From Haloarcula halophila (GTDB lineage: Archaea > Halobacteriota > Halobacteria > Halobacteriales > Haloarculaceae), in NCBI RefSeq assembly GCF_029278565.1, contig NZ_CP119559.1, positions 1,488,001 through 1,552,000 on the forward strand: a DNA stretch of 64,000 bases, written 5' to 3'. The notes beneath the pieces were generated by a model. That model worked only from the letters and a program-made list of their open reading frames with translations. It searched no databases and was not told the DNA's origin. Of the stretch, positions 19,012 through 28,430 are shown one piece after another. Each line of letters starts with the position of its first letter. Positions within the stretch are counted from its first letter, which is position 1. The position numbers were made by a program, and so were the translations under genes.

Positions 19012-19272
19012 ATGGCCGAAGACGTTTCGCTCGACGAATTTCTGCACGACGACGAGTCCGCGGAGGCCCCGGCTGAGGACTCAACAGGATCGGAGCCGAC
19101 GAGCGACGACGGTACAGCGACCGACCGTGGCGAGTCCGACGACATCGAACCCGCGACGACGACCTACGCCTGGTCCGGCGACGGGGCGGCCTGTGCAGCC
19201 TGTGGCACCGTCGTCGAGCGCCGCTGGCAGCAGGACGGCTCCCTCGTCTGTTCGGCCTGCAAGGAGTGGTAA
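19012..19272 (+). CDS. Small acidic zinc-ribbon protein
   Basis: An 86-residue protein: residues 1-50 are a highly acidic, probably disordered tail, and the last 36 residues carry two CxxC pairs (CAACGTVVERRW and CSACKEW) forming a zinc ribbon. Proteins like this are common in haloarchaea and their role is not established. The ATG is supported by a GCTATTTCC box about 29 nt upstream. A 153-nt gap separates it from the MoxR operon on the same strand. Confidence 0.8.
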   Translation: MAEDVSLDEFLHDDESAEAPAEDSTGSEPTSDDGTATDRGESDDIEPATTTYAWSGDGAACAACGTVVERRWQQDGSLVCSACKEW

Positions 19273-19425
19273 CGCGAGTGTGTGTCGGGTGCCCATCCAC
19301 CAGAGTTACGTGTCCTCACACCTAAGGAGCCGCCATACTGGAACCGCGCATGGAGTGGGCGAACACCCGTGACGACCCGATTGTCACCCTCCCGTCGCCG
19401 GTGTTCGTCGCGCGGGCCACAACCT

Positions 19426-20385
19426 ATGACTGACACGGATACATCACGCGGACAGCAGTCGGACAGTCCCGTACGTGACGCGACACGGGTCGCGACGCGC
19501 GTCATCGAGAACGTCGAGGAAGTCATCGTCGGCCACCACGACGAGATCGAACACATCGTCATCGCCCTGCTGGGTCGCGGCCACGTCCTCCTGGAGGACG
19601 TCCCCGGGGTCGGCAAGACCATGCTCGCCCGATCGGTCGCCGCCTCCTTCGACGGGGAGTTCAAGCGGGTGCAGTTCACCCCGGATCTGCTCCCCACTGA
19701 CGTCACCGGCGTCAACGTCTTCAACCAGAAGACCCAGGAGTTCGAGTTCCGGCCCGGTCCGATCTTCGCCAACGTCGTCCTGGGTGACGAGATCAACCGC
19801 GCCCCGCCAAAGACCCAGTCGGCGCTGCTGGAGGCGATGGAGGAAGGGCAGGTCTCCGTCGACGGAACGACCCACGCCGTCCCCAGCCCCTTCACCGTCA
19901 TCGCCACGCAGAACACCGTCGAGCGCAACCGGGCCTACGACCTGCCGATGGCCGAACTCGACCGGTTCATGACGAAACTCCACCTCGGCTATCCGGAAGC
20001 CGACGAGGAGTCGGCGATGCTGGGCGAGGTCGTCGGCCACCACCCCATCGAGGAACTGACCTCGGTGGCGACCTTAGAACAGTTGACGGCCGCACAGAAC
20101 ACCGTCGCCGACGTGACAGTCGAGGAGCCGATCCGGACCTACGCGACGCGACTGGCCCGGTTTACCCGCGAACACGCCGAACTGGGCGTGAGCCCCCGGG
20201 GGAGTATCTCGCTGCTTCGAGCGGCACAGGCCCGGGCGGTCCTGGACGGCCGTGAGTACGTCGTCCCCGACGACCTCCAGACCGAGGCCCCGGTCGTGCT
20301 CCCCCACCGGATCCGGACCGACAGCAGCGACCAGTCGGCGACCGACCTCGTCCGTGAGGCCCTCGACAGCGTTCCGGTCGAATGA
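19426..20385 (+). CDS. MoxR-family AAA+ ATPase
   Basis: A 319-residue AAA+ chaperone-like ATPase. Walker A is EDVPGVGKTMLARS near residues 59-72, Walker B and the adjacent DEIN signature are in VVLGDEINRAPPKTQSALLE, and the sensor-1 Asn is in VIATQNTVE. The MoxR pattern (EGQVSVDG, SPRGS) is complete. It is first in a three-gene operon with a DUF58 protein (4 bp overlap, ATGA) and a transglutaminase-like membrane protein. In other organisms such trios help assemble or activate surface or metal-dependent enzyme complexes; the client here is unknown. Confidence 0.93.
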   Translation: MTDTDTSRGQQSDSPVRDATRVATRVIENVEEVIVGHHDEIEHIVIALLGRGHVLLEDVPGVGKTMLARSVAASFDGEFKRVQFTPDLLPTDVTGVNVFNQKTQEFEFRPGPIFANVVLGDEINRAPPKTQSALLEAMEEGQVSVDGTTHAVPSPFTVIATQNTVERNRAYDLPMAELDRFMTKLHLGYPEADEESAMLGEVVGHHPIEELTSVATLEQLTAAQNTVADVTVEEPIRTYATRLARFTREHAELGVSPRGSISLLRAAQARAVLDGREYVVPDDLQTEAPVVLPHRIRTDSSDQSATDLVREALDSVPVE

Positions 20386-21353
20386 GACCGACACGCCGGG
20401 GCCTGGCCGTGCTGCTCGTCGCGGCGGCGGCGTTCGTCATGGGGACGCGGTACGGGCAGGCCGGGCTCAACGCCGTCGCCGGCCCGGCAGTGGTACTGTT
20501 CCTGGCAGCGACCGTCCAGGTGCTGTGGTCCGGTCCGCCGACGATCGACCGGGACAAGCCTCGCCGGGGATACCCCGGCGACGAACGGACCGTCGCGTTC
20601 GACGCCGACGGCAACGGGCTCGCTCGACTGGCGGACGAGGTCCCCGACGGCGTCGACGGCGACGGGCGGGTCACCCGCTCGCTGCCCACGACGGTCCGGT
20701 ACGACGTGACCTACACCGACCGCGGTCCCAAGCAGTTCGGCCCGGTCGAGGCCGTCGTCACCGATCCGCTGGGACTCGTCCGCAGACAGTATACGGTCGA
20801 CGCGACGACCGAGACGCTGGTGTACCCGCCGGTGTACCGGATCGGCGGCCCGAAGACGTTCTCGCGGACGCTCGCGCCCGACGCCGAGGACCGACAGGCG
20901 TTCGACCGCCTGCGCGAGTACGTTCCCAGCGACTCGCTGCGGGACGTCCACTGGAAGTCGAGCGCCAAACGCGACGAGATGCTCGTCAAGGAGTTCGCCG
21001 ACCACCACAGCGACCAGGGGTTGCTCGTCGTCGGCGAGGCCGACGAGGGGGTCGCCGACGAGATGGCGGCCGCTACCGCGACGGTCGCGATGGCCGCACT
21101 GGAGGCCGGACTGACCGTCGAGTTGACCGTTCCGGGCGGGACCGTCTCGAAGGGATACGGCGACACCCACCGGACCCGACTGCTGGAGACGCTCGCACGG
21201 ACCGGCGCCGGCGAGACCGGGCGGGCCGACGCGGCCGACATCCTCGTGACGGCCCGCGAGACGGGCGTGACCGTCACCATCGAGGGACGCCGACACCGCT
21301 TCGGGGACGTGACGACCAGCCGCGAGAACCCGCTGGCCGGGGGTGAGGCATGA
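20382..21353 (+). CDS. DUF58 domain protein, MoxR partner
   Basis: A 323-residue protein with two N-terminal membrane helices (about residues 8-25 and 30-48) followed by a beta-rich segment and the DUF58 core. The diagnostic DUF58 motif is present as REYVPSDSLRDVHWKSSAKR. The C-terminal part resembles a von Willebrand-A-like fold as is usual in the family. Overlaps of 4 bp with both neighbours indicate coupled translation. The function of DUF58 proteins is not firmly known; they are linked to MoxR ATPases. Confidence 0.9.
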   Translation: MRPTRRGLAVLLVAAAAFVMGTRYGQAGLNAVAGPAVVLFLAATVQVLWSGPPTIDRDKPRRGYPGDERTVAFDADGNGLARLADEVPDGVDGDGRVTRSLPTTVRYDVTYTDRGPKQFGPVEAVVTDPLGLVRRQYTVDATTETLVYPPVYRIGGPKTFSRTLAPDAEDRQAFDRLREYVPSDSLRDVHWKSSAKRDEMLVKEFADHHSDQGLLVVGEADEGVADEMAAATATVAMAALEAGLTVELTVPGGTVSKGYGDTHRTRLLETLARTGAGETGRADAADILVTARETGVTVTIEGRRHRFGDVTTSRENPLAGGEA

Positions 21354-23548
21354 ACGGGCCGACCGTCTGGCTTCGGGACCGGTTGCCCGACGAGCCCCGC
21401 CTGTTCGCGCTGCTGTCGGTCGCGCTGGTGCTCGGAGCGCCGCTGCGGACGATGTACCACCTCACCGACGTGGTCGGGTCGCCGACGCTGTTTCTCGTGT
21501 TGGTGGCGCTGGCACTGGCCGGTGCGACCCTGATCGCCCGGGTGTTACGGCCCGGTTTCGCCATCGCGATCGGTGCCGTCCTGTTTACCGCCGGGATCGC
21601 CTGGTACGTGACGAACCTCTCGACCGATCCCGAGCTGGCTGCGCTGGTGCGTGACACGATCGCGCTCGTGACCGGCCGATCGCTGCTCCAGATCGCCAAC
21701 GTCCGGCTGTGGGTGTTATCGTTCGCGCCCGCACCGGTGTTTCTGACGTGGTACTTCGCGCTGCGACGGTGGTACGTCACCGCGACAGTCAGCGCGGGGA
21801 CGACGCTCGCCTTCTTCGTGCTGACGACGGACGCCGGGCTGGTGACGACGCTGCTCGGCGTGGTCGGCGCGGTCGCGACGCTCGGGTTCGGGAACCTGGA
21901 CGTGATCGACGAAGGGACCGAGCCGGCTCCCGACCCCGACACGGACGGCTCCGCAGACGGGATCGACGCCAGCCGGCGGGCGGTACTGGAACAGCTCGCG
22001 GCAGTCATCATCGTTCCGTCGGTGGTCTCGACGATCCCCTCGGTCACGGGGAGTTCGTTGTCGTTTACCGACGACACCGACGGTCCGACCATCGAGACGA
22101 GTCTGATCAACGCGGACGAGACGCTGTCGGTCCAGGGCGACATCTCGCTGACGCCGACCGTGCGGTTCACCGTCGAGAGCGACGAACCCCGCTACTGGCG
22201 GGTCGCGGCCTACGACCGCTACACCGGTGACGGCTGGGTCCGAACCGGGAGTGCGCGCTCCTACGGCGGACGCCGGCTCTCAGGCCCGGACGGCGACAGC
22301 CGGACGCTCCGACAGTCCTTCGAGGTCGAATCGGCGATCGCGACGGCTCCCGGTGCCTGGAAAGCAGTCCGGTACCGCGGCGATCCCGACTTCGAGGTGA
22401 CCGCCCACGACGGGTTCCAGCCGGCGGGGGAGCTGTCGGTCGGCGATAGCTACGAGGTCACCTCCGAGGTCCTGCTCGCGACACCTCAGCAGCTCCGGGA
22501 CGCGGGGACCGACTATCCCGACCAAGTCCGCCAGCGCTACCTCCAGTTGCCCGACAGCACACCCGATCGGGTCCGCGAGCGGACCACGACCCTGACCAGC
22601 AACGCCGAGAACCCCTACGAGACGGCGCTGGTCGTCGAGCAGTGGCTCGAAAACAACCGCGAGTACTCCCTGGAGGTCGACAGACCCGACCGGAACGTCG
22701 CCGATCGCTTCCTGTTCGAGATGGATCGAGGCTACTGCGTCTACTTCGCGACGACGATGGTCGTGATGTTACGGACCCAGGGTATCCCGGCACGGCTGAC
22801 GGTCGGCTACACGCCGGGCGAGCGCGTCGACGAGGAGCGGTGGGTCGTCCGCGGGCTGAACTCCCACGCCTGGGTCGAGGTGTACTTCCCCGAGCAGGGG
22901 TGGGTACGGTTCGACCCGACCCCCACCGGCCCGCGCGAACAGGCCGAGCAGAGCGAACTCGAAGACGCCCGCAGTGCCGCGGTCCCCAACGTCGATACCG
23001 GGCAGACCGGCAGCCAGGGGTTCAGTTCGACACCGACGCCGACGCCGCCACCGCTGACCGAAACCGACACCAACGCCACAACCGACACGGGCGCGACGCC
23101 GACGCCGCTACAGAACAATCCCGACACGCCGTCGGGACCAGGGAATCCCGGGGCGGCCGCCGACGGGATCGGCAGCGACATCGACCTCCCGTCCCGCGAA
23201 GAGGCCACACTGGGAGTCGTCGCCCTCCTGGGGGTCGCCGCGGGTGCCCGCCGGAGCGGGCTCTCGGAACGCCTGTACAGGGCAGTGTGGGTCCGGTACC
23301 AGCGACGGGTCGACCCCGAGACGGACGTCGAGCGGGCGTTCCAGCGTGTGCTGTACGTCCTCGGTCGTCGGAACCGGCAACGACGGGACGGTGAGACGGT
23401 CCGGGCCTACCTCGATGCGATCGATGCGGACCAACGGGTTCGTCGGCTGGCACAGCTACGCGAACGGGCGCGATACGGCGGCCGGGTCGACGAGGCGACC
23501 GCCGACACAGCCGTCGAACTCGCCGACGAAGTGGTCTCCGAGCAGTGA
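21350..23548 (+). CDS. Transglutaminase-like membrane protein (TgpA family)
   Basis: A 732-residue protein with about five to six N-terminal membrane helices (residues 15-190), a large extracellular part, and a transglutaminase-like core whose Cys-His-Asp triad is C463 (GYCVYF), H506 (NSHAWVEVYF) and D522 (RFDPTPTG). After a Thr/Pro-rich linker a last membrane helix near 624-640 leads to a cytoplasmic tail of the DUF4129 type. The order is that of bacterial TgpA. It is the last gene of the MoxR-DUF58-TgpA operon. A cell-surface protein-modifying or peptidase role is likely, but the substrate is not known. Confidence 0.9.
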   Translation: MNGPTVWLRDRLPDEPRLFALLSVALVLGAPLRTMYHLTDVVGSPTLFLVLVALALAGATLIARVLRPGFAIAIGAVLFTAGIAWYVTNLSTDPELAALVRDTIALVTGRSLLQIANVRLWVLSFAPAPVFLTWYFALRRWYVTATVSAGTTLAFFVLTTDAGLVTTLLGVVGAVATLGFGNLDVIDEGTEPAPDPDTDGSADGIDASRRAVLEQLAAVIIVPSVVSTIPSVTGSSLSFTDDTDGPTIETSLINADETLSVQGDISLTPTVRFTVESDEPRYWRVAAYDRYTGDGWVRTGSARSYGGRRLSGPDGDSRTLRQSFEVESAIATAPGAWKAVRYRGDPDFEVTAHDGFQPAGELSVGDSYEVTSEVLLATPQQLRDAGTDYPDQVRQRYLQLPDSTPDRVRERTTTLTSNAENPYETALVVEQWLENNREYSLEVDRPDRNVADRFLFEMDRGYCVYFATTMVVMLRTQGIPARLTVGYTPGERVDEERWVVRGLNSHAWVEVYFPEQGWVRFDPTPTGPREQAEQSELEDARSAAVPNVDTGQTGSQGFSSTPTPTPPPLTETDTNATTDTGATPTPLQNNPDTPSGPGNPGAAADGIGSDIDLPSREEATLGVVALLGVAAGARRSGLSERLYRAVWVRYQRRVDPETDVERAFQRVLYVLGRRNRQRRDGETVRAYLDAIDADQRVRRLAQLRERARYGGRVDEATADTAVELADEVVSEQ

Positions 23549-23575
23549 GCGTCGGGTTCCCCCGACAGTGTTTAA

Positions 23576-23896
<321 letters not shown>

Positions 23897-23990
23897 TCAC
23901 CCGAGTTCCCCTTCTGTGGTCCGTCACCGACGTTATCAGTGGCGACACTGGGGGTGCAACGTTTTTCCCTCGTGATCTCTCGAAACCGGT

Positions 23991-25070
23991 ATGGACCGCC
24001 ACCAGCTCGCCAAGGAGTCGCCGATCGGCGTGGTTCTGTTCGGCGGGCTGTTGCTCTTTGCCGCCGTGTTCTATCACATCGACGAGTTGCTCCTGCTGGA
24101 CAACCCGGTGGGTCCAGCCCTGGCGCTCCTGCTCGATGGTACACCGGCGCTGGCGCTCGTCGTCGCCGGGTACTGGCTCTGGTGCTCGCCCTTCGATCCC
24201 AAAGGGCGGTGGACAGTGTCGACCTGGACAGTCGCCGGGAGCGTCGCCGGCGGACTCGTCATCGGTGGGACCATCGGCGTCCGACTCTACGAAGGGCGAC
24301 CTCTGGTAGAACCGGTGTTTCCGCTGTTGACCGGGCTCGGGATGGGCGGGGTCGCCGGCGCAGTCGCCGGCTACTTCAACGCGCGAGCGAAGCAGGACGC
24401 ACGCCGGGCTGCGGTCCTGACCGACGCCTTGTCTTTCGTCAACAGCGTCATCAGACACGATCTGTTGAACGATCTGACGGCGATCCGCGGGCATGCAGAC
24501 GTCCTCGCCGAGGACCACCGACCGGAGAGCGTCGACGTCATCAGCCGGAAGGCCAACGAGGCGACCGAGCGTATCGAGACCAGTCGATCGATCGTCGAGA
24601 CGGTGACCGGCAATGGGAGCTTCGAGCCGATCGATCTGGTCGCGGTGGTCGAGGCGGTGACCGCACAGACGAGAGAGACGACACTGGCGACAGTGACGAC
24701 CGACTGTCCCGAGACGGCGATGGTCCGGGCCAACGACGGACTCGAATCGATCGTCGACAACCTCGTCGAGAACGCCGTCGAACACGCGGAGGGAGCCGAG
24801 CCGCGCGTCCACGTCACCGTCAGCCAGACCGCCGGGACGGTCCGGCTGACCGTCGCCGACGACGGCCCGGGCATCGACCAGGCGACCGCACGCACACTGT
24901 TCGACAACGCCTCGGGCGACGCGAGCGGGCTGAGCATCGTCGACCGCCTCGTCGCGGCCTACGACGGGACCGTGTGGGCGACCCCCCGCAGCAGGTACGA
25001 CGGACTCGGGGCACCCGAGTGGGACGAAACCGGCGGGACAGTGTTCGTCGTGGACCTCCCGGCGGTCTGA
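23991..25070 (+). CDS. Membrane-bound sensor histidine kinase
   Basis: A 359-residue kinase with four N-terminal membrane helices (residues about 10-120), no obvious extracellular domain, and a cytoplasmic kinase core. The H-box is SVIRHDLLNDLTAIRGHAD near residue 155; the N-box is NLVENAVEHAE, the G1 box VADDGPGI, and a shortened G2 region GDASGLSIVDRLVAAY precedes the end GTVFVVDLPAV. It therefore should bind ATP and autophosphorylate. No response regulator is next to it (orphan kinase). The signal is unknown; the membrane domain itself may sense it. Confidence 0.9.
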   Translation: MDRHQLAKESPIGVVLFGGLLLFAAVFYHIDELLLLDNPVGPALALLLDGTPALALVVAGYWLWCSPFDPKGRWTVSTWTVAGSVAGGLVIGGTIGVRLYEGRPLVEPVFPLLTGLGMGGVAGAVAGYFNARAKQDARRAAVLTDALSFVNSVIRHDLLNDLTAIRGHADVLAEDHRPESVDVISRKANEATERIETSRSIVETVTGNGSFEPIDLVAVVEAVTAQTRETTLATVTTDCPETAMVRANDGLESIVDNLVENAVEHAEGAEPRVHVTVSQTAGTVRLTVADDGPGIDQATARTLFDNASGDASGLSIVDRLVAAYDGTVWATPRSRYDGLGAPEWDETGGTVFVVDLPAV

Positions 25071-25098
25071 GCGAGTGCGGGTCCGGAGTCACAGGGAG

Positions 25099-25518
25099 TC
25101 ACCGCAACGTCCGGAGTCCGAACTGATCGAACCAGTGGTCGACCCCGGTCCGAAGCAACGCTTCGACGATCCCGACGGCGACTGCGACACCCAACAGGAG
25201 CGGCCAGACGGTCAGATACGACGAGAGCGGGTGGAGGTGACTGCCGTAGAGTGACTGCCAGACCGTATCGCCCAGTATCCACAGCGTCATCAGAGTCGGT
25301 GTGAGCAACGACAGCCTGAGCAGCAGATACAGCGGGACGGCACCGCTCAGGAACATCCCGCCGCCGGCATAGAGGAAGCCGACGGCGACAGCCGGGAGCG
25401 AGCTATCCCCGAAGGACACACCCGACGAGAAGATCCAGGTGAGGACGGCCACCGCGTAGCCGACGCCACCGGCCGTCGAGATGACACCGGCACTGTGGTG
25501 GGAGGGCAGTCGGACCAT
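25099..25518 (-). CDS. Haloarchaeal membrane protein, unknown function
   Basis: A 139-residue protein with four hydrophobic segments and a C-terminal basic, aromatic tail. The start is placed at the ATG of MVRLPSHHS because a Tn box (GACTTTTTGTG) lies about 30 nt upstream; an in-frame start 8 codons earlier would overlap it. I do not recognise the family. It is convergent with the histidine kinase gene (28-nt gap). Confidence 0.65.
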   Translation of the reverse strand: MVRLPSHHSAGVISTAGGVGYAVAVLTWIFSSGVSFGDSSLPAVAVGFLYAGGGMFLSGAVPLYLLLRLSLLTPTLMTLWILGDTVWQSLYGSHLHPLSSYLTVWPLLLGVAVAVGIVEALLRTGVDHWFDQFGLRTLR

Positions 25519-25600
25519 ATCGGGGGTTCCGGTGCCGACCACAAAAAGTCAATCGGGAGACGTGTCGGGAGCCCGATCGACCTGGGACGGTGACAGCACC

Positions 25601-26218
25601 TCAGAAGAACTGGAACAGATCGTCGCGCCGTGCGTCGTGGAGGTGGGTCCTGACCGCTTCGTTCAGGGCGTCGATATCGCCGCGTTTGGCGCTGATCGGT
25701 GCGATCGTCTCCTGCCACTGCTGCCAGGGCGGGTGCAGCCCCAGTCGATCACAGAGTTCGTTCAGCCGTTCGTCCTCGTCGTCGACCTTGTCCATCTTGT
25801 TGACCGCGACGACCGGTTCGACGCCGACCTCCCGGAGGAAGTGGAACATCTCCACGTCGTGGGGGATCTCGTCGGGGCCGGAGTGGCGATCGATGATGTC
25901 GACGACGGCCTTCCCGTCGACGACGAGGACGCCGACCAGGATCTTCTCGGCGTTGGTCTCGACGTAGCGGACGACGTCGGCCTTGATCCGCTCGCGCACG
26001 TCGTCGGGGACGCCCTTCATGAACCCGAAGCCGGGCAAGTCCGTCAACACGAAATCGGGGCCGGCCCAGTCGTAGTGGTTCGGGCTGCGGGTGACCCCGG
26101 GGTTCTGGCCAGTGTCGAAGGTGTGGCCGGTCAGCTCCCGCATCAGCGTCGACTTGCCGACGTTGGACCGGCCGACGAGGACCACCTCGCTGCCGCGGTT
26201 GGGGCGTGACTCGAACAT
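25601..26218 (-). CDS. engB: GTP-binding protein EngB
   Basis: A 205-residue TRAFAC GTPase of the EngB/YsxC type. G1 is [11 protein letters not shown] near residue 16, G2 includes the Thr in [10 protein letters not shown]3 is DLPGFGFM, G4 is NKMD, and G5 is ISAKRGD. The bacterial homologue helps late large-subunit ribosome assembly; an analogous role is likely here. It is divergent from the DUF389 gene with a 91-nt gap. Confidence 0.93.
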   Translation of the reverse strand: MFESRPNRGSEVVLVGRSNVGKSTLMRELTGHTFDTGQNPGVTRSPNHYDWAGPDFVLTDLPGFGFMKGVPDDVRERIKADVVRYVETNAEKILVGVLVVDGKAVVDIIDRHSGPDEIPHDVEMFHFLREVGVEPVVAVNKMDKVDDEDERLNELCDRLGLHPPWQQWQETIAPISAKRGDIDALNEAVRTHLHDARRDDLFQFF

Positions 26219-26309
26219 ACCCCGTCTACTCCGTCGAACGGGAAAAGCGCGTCAGTTTCCGCCTGGCCCCGACAGGGCCTTTTTGTCCCCAGGGATCGGA
26301 CCGATAGCC

Positions 26310-27596
26310 GTGCGGCTGGTCCAGATCACGATTCCGACGGGCAAGCGAGACGCGGTGTTGGACGTCCTCGAAACCGAGGAGATCGACTACGTACTGAACG
26401 ACGAGACGAGCGGCCGGGAGTTCACCGCCGTCGTCTCGTTCCCGCTGCCGACCAACGCCGTCGAGCCGGTGTTGGAGGAACTCCGGTCGGTCGGGATCGA
26501 CGACGACGCCTACACCGTCGTCCTGGAGGCCAACACAGTCATCTCGAAGCGATTCGAGGAACTCGAAGACCGGTACGCCGAGGAGGAAGACGAGGACCGT
26601 ATCGCCCGCGAGGAACTGACGGCGAAGGCCCGGGACCTGGCACCGTCGCTGTCGACCTACGTCATCATGACGGTCATCAGTGCGGTCATCGCCACGGCCG
26701 GGCTCCTACTGGACTCGCCGGCGGTCGTCGTCGGCTCGATGGTCATCGCGCCGTTGATCGGGCCAGCGATGACCGCGAACGTCGGGACCGTCGTCGACGA
26801 CCACGAGTTGTTCGTCCGCGGGGTCAAGCTCCAGGCGATCGGCTTGCTCGTGGCCATCGCGAGCGCGACCGTCTTCGCGGCGCTCGTCCGCTACGCCCAC
26901 GTCATCCCACCGCTGGCCGACGTTACCTCGGTCGGGCAGATCCGCGAGCGGGTCGCGCCCGACTTCCTCTCGCTCGTGGTCGCGATCGGTGCCGGCGCGG
27001 CGGGCGTACTCAGTCTCACCAGCGGCGTCTCGACGGCACTGGTCGGCGTGATGATCGCCGTCGCGCTCATCCCGCCGGCGGCGACGGTCGGCATCGGCAT
27101 CGCCTGGGGCCAACCGCTCGTGAGCCTCGGATCGGGCGTGTTGGTGCTGGTGAACGTCCTCTCGATCAACCTCGCGGTCCTCGTGGGGTTGTGGTACCAG
27201 GGGTACCGGCCCGAACACTGGTTCCGGGAGGGTGACGCTCGTTCGGCGACCATCCAGCGGATCGGCGTCCTCGTGGTCTCGATTCTGGTCCTCTCGGCGT
27301 TTCTGGGGGGCGTGACACTCGACTCGTTCAACCGCGCGACGACCGAGGAGGACATCCGAACGGGGATCGAAGACGGCGCCGACGAGCACGTACGGATACT
27401 CGGCGTGGAGGTCGAGTACACCAACACGGCCATCTTCCAGCGACCCCAGCGCGTGATCGTCACCGTCGGCCTCCCGCCCAGCGCGAACGGCGGACCGCCG
27501 GGACTGGCCGACGAGTTCGACGCCATCGCCGACCGGGCCGCCGGGCGGGACGTGGAGACCGAGGTCCACTACGTCACCGTCGAAAGTACCGCCTAA
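26310..27596 (+). CDS. DUF389 family membrane protein
   Basis: A 428-residue protein: an N-terminal soluble domain (about 1-110) starting VRLVQITIPTGKRDAVLDVL, then six or so membrane helices, and a C-terminal soluble part after residue 350. The conserved DUF389 block is SPAVVVGSMVIAPLIGPAM. The start is a GTG about 24 nt after a CCTTTTTGTCC box; an ATG farther upstream would extend into the divergent engB gene. No function has been established for the family. Confidence 0.85.
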   Translation: MRLVQITIPTGKRDAVLDVLETEEIDYVLNDETSGREFTAVVSFPLPTNAVEPVLEELRSVGIDDDAYTVVLEANTVISKRFEELEDRYAEEEDEDRIAREELTAKARDLAPSLSTYVIMTVISAVIATAGLLLDSPAVVVGSMVIAPLIGPAMTANVGTVVDDHELFVRGVKLQAIGLLVAIASATVFAALVRYAHVIPPLADVTSVGQIRERVAPDFLSLVVAIGAGAAGVLSLTSGVSTALVGVMIAVALIPPAATVGIGIAWGQPLVSLGSGVLVLVNVLSINLAVLVGLWYQGYRPEHWFREGDARSATIQRIGVLVVSILVLSAFLGGVTLDSFNRATTEEDIRTGIEDGADEHVRILGVEVEYTNTAIFQRPQRVIVTVGLPPSANGGPPGLADEFDAIADRAAGRDVETEVHYVTVESTA

Positions 27597-27623
27597 CGGT
27601 CAAGGTCGGCTTTGAGCGTACGA

Positions 27624-27634
27624 TTATATAAATA
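27624..27634 (+). promoter_or_regulatory. Box A of the SIMPL-domain gene
   Basis: TTATATAAATA is a near-ideal archaeal TATA element, centred about 29 nt before the ATG at 27658. The transcript should have little or no leader. Confidence 0.65.
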
Positions 27635-27657
27635 GTGCCGGCCGCGTTCCCCCAGCT

Positions 27658-28368
27658 ATGGACGCGAAACTACTTGCGATCAGTGGCGCAGTCGTACTGT
27701 TGGCAGTCGGCGCTGTCGGCCTGACAGTCGGGAATACGGGACAGGCGACGACACCGGACAACGCGACGGTCAGCGTCAGCGCGGACGCGGACGTGGAACG
27801 GACGCCCGACCGGGCGGTCGTCACCGTCGCGGCCGTCGGTCGCGGTGAGACCGCCGAAGCAGCACGTAACGCCCTCAGCGGCGACGCACAGTCGATCCAG
27901 CAGGCACTCAGCGGCGAAGACGCGACGGTGACCTCCTCGCGGTTCCGGATCGAACCGGAGTACGAGCGGACCGAGACCGGCCGTGAACAGGTCGGCTACA
28001 TCGCCGTCCACACCATCGAGGCCGAGACCGGCGACGTGAACACGACCGGGACGCTCGTCGACACCGCCGTCGACGCCGGCGCCGACCGCGTCGAAGGGAT
28101 CCGCTACGAACTGAACGAACAGACCCGGCAGGACGCCCGCGAGGAGGCCCTGCAGACGGCGATGGATCGGGCGCGTGCCGACGCGGACACGGTCGCCGAC
28201 GCTGCCGACCGCTCGGTCGGTGACGTGGCCACGATCCAGACGAGCCAGAGCGACAACTACGTCGTCTACGCGGAGACCGCGGCCGCCGACGCCGGCGGGC
28301 GGACGACCATCCAACCGACGACGATCACCGTCGACGCGTCGGTCCAGGTGACCTACACGCTAGACTGA
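27658..28368 (+). CDS. SIMPL (DUF541) domain exported protein
   Basis: A 236-residue protein with an N-terminal hydrophobic signal or anchor (residues 5-25) and a DUF541/SIMPL domain: VSVSADADVERTPDRAVVTV, then the central YEVTE-like RIEPEYERTETGREQVGYIA and the C-terminal helix-rich repeat. Such proteins are periplasmic or surface-exposed in bacteria; their function is poorly defined. A strong TATA box precedes the gene. It stands alone between DUF389 and the exchanger pseudogene. Confidence 0.85.
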   Translation: MDAKLLAISGAVVLLAVGAVGLTVGNTGQATTPDNATVSVSADADVERTPDRAVVTVAAVGRGETAEAARNALSGDAQSIQQALSGEDATVTSSRFRIEPEYERTETGREQVGYIAVHTIEAETGDVNTTGTLVDTAVDAGADRVEGIRYELNEQTRQDAREEALQTAMDRARADADTVADAADRSVGDVATIQTSQSDNYVVYAETAAADAGGRTTIQPTTITVDASVQVTYTLD

Positions 28369-28430
28369 CGCGGCCAGACGGGCGGGTTCGAGAGGAACTT
28401 TCATCCCCCTGTCGCCAGTGGTCCTACTCG

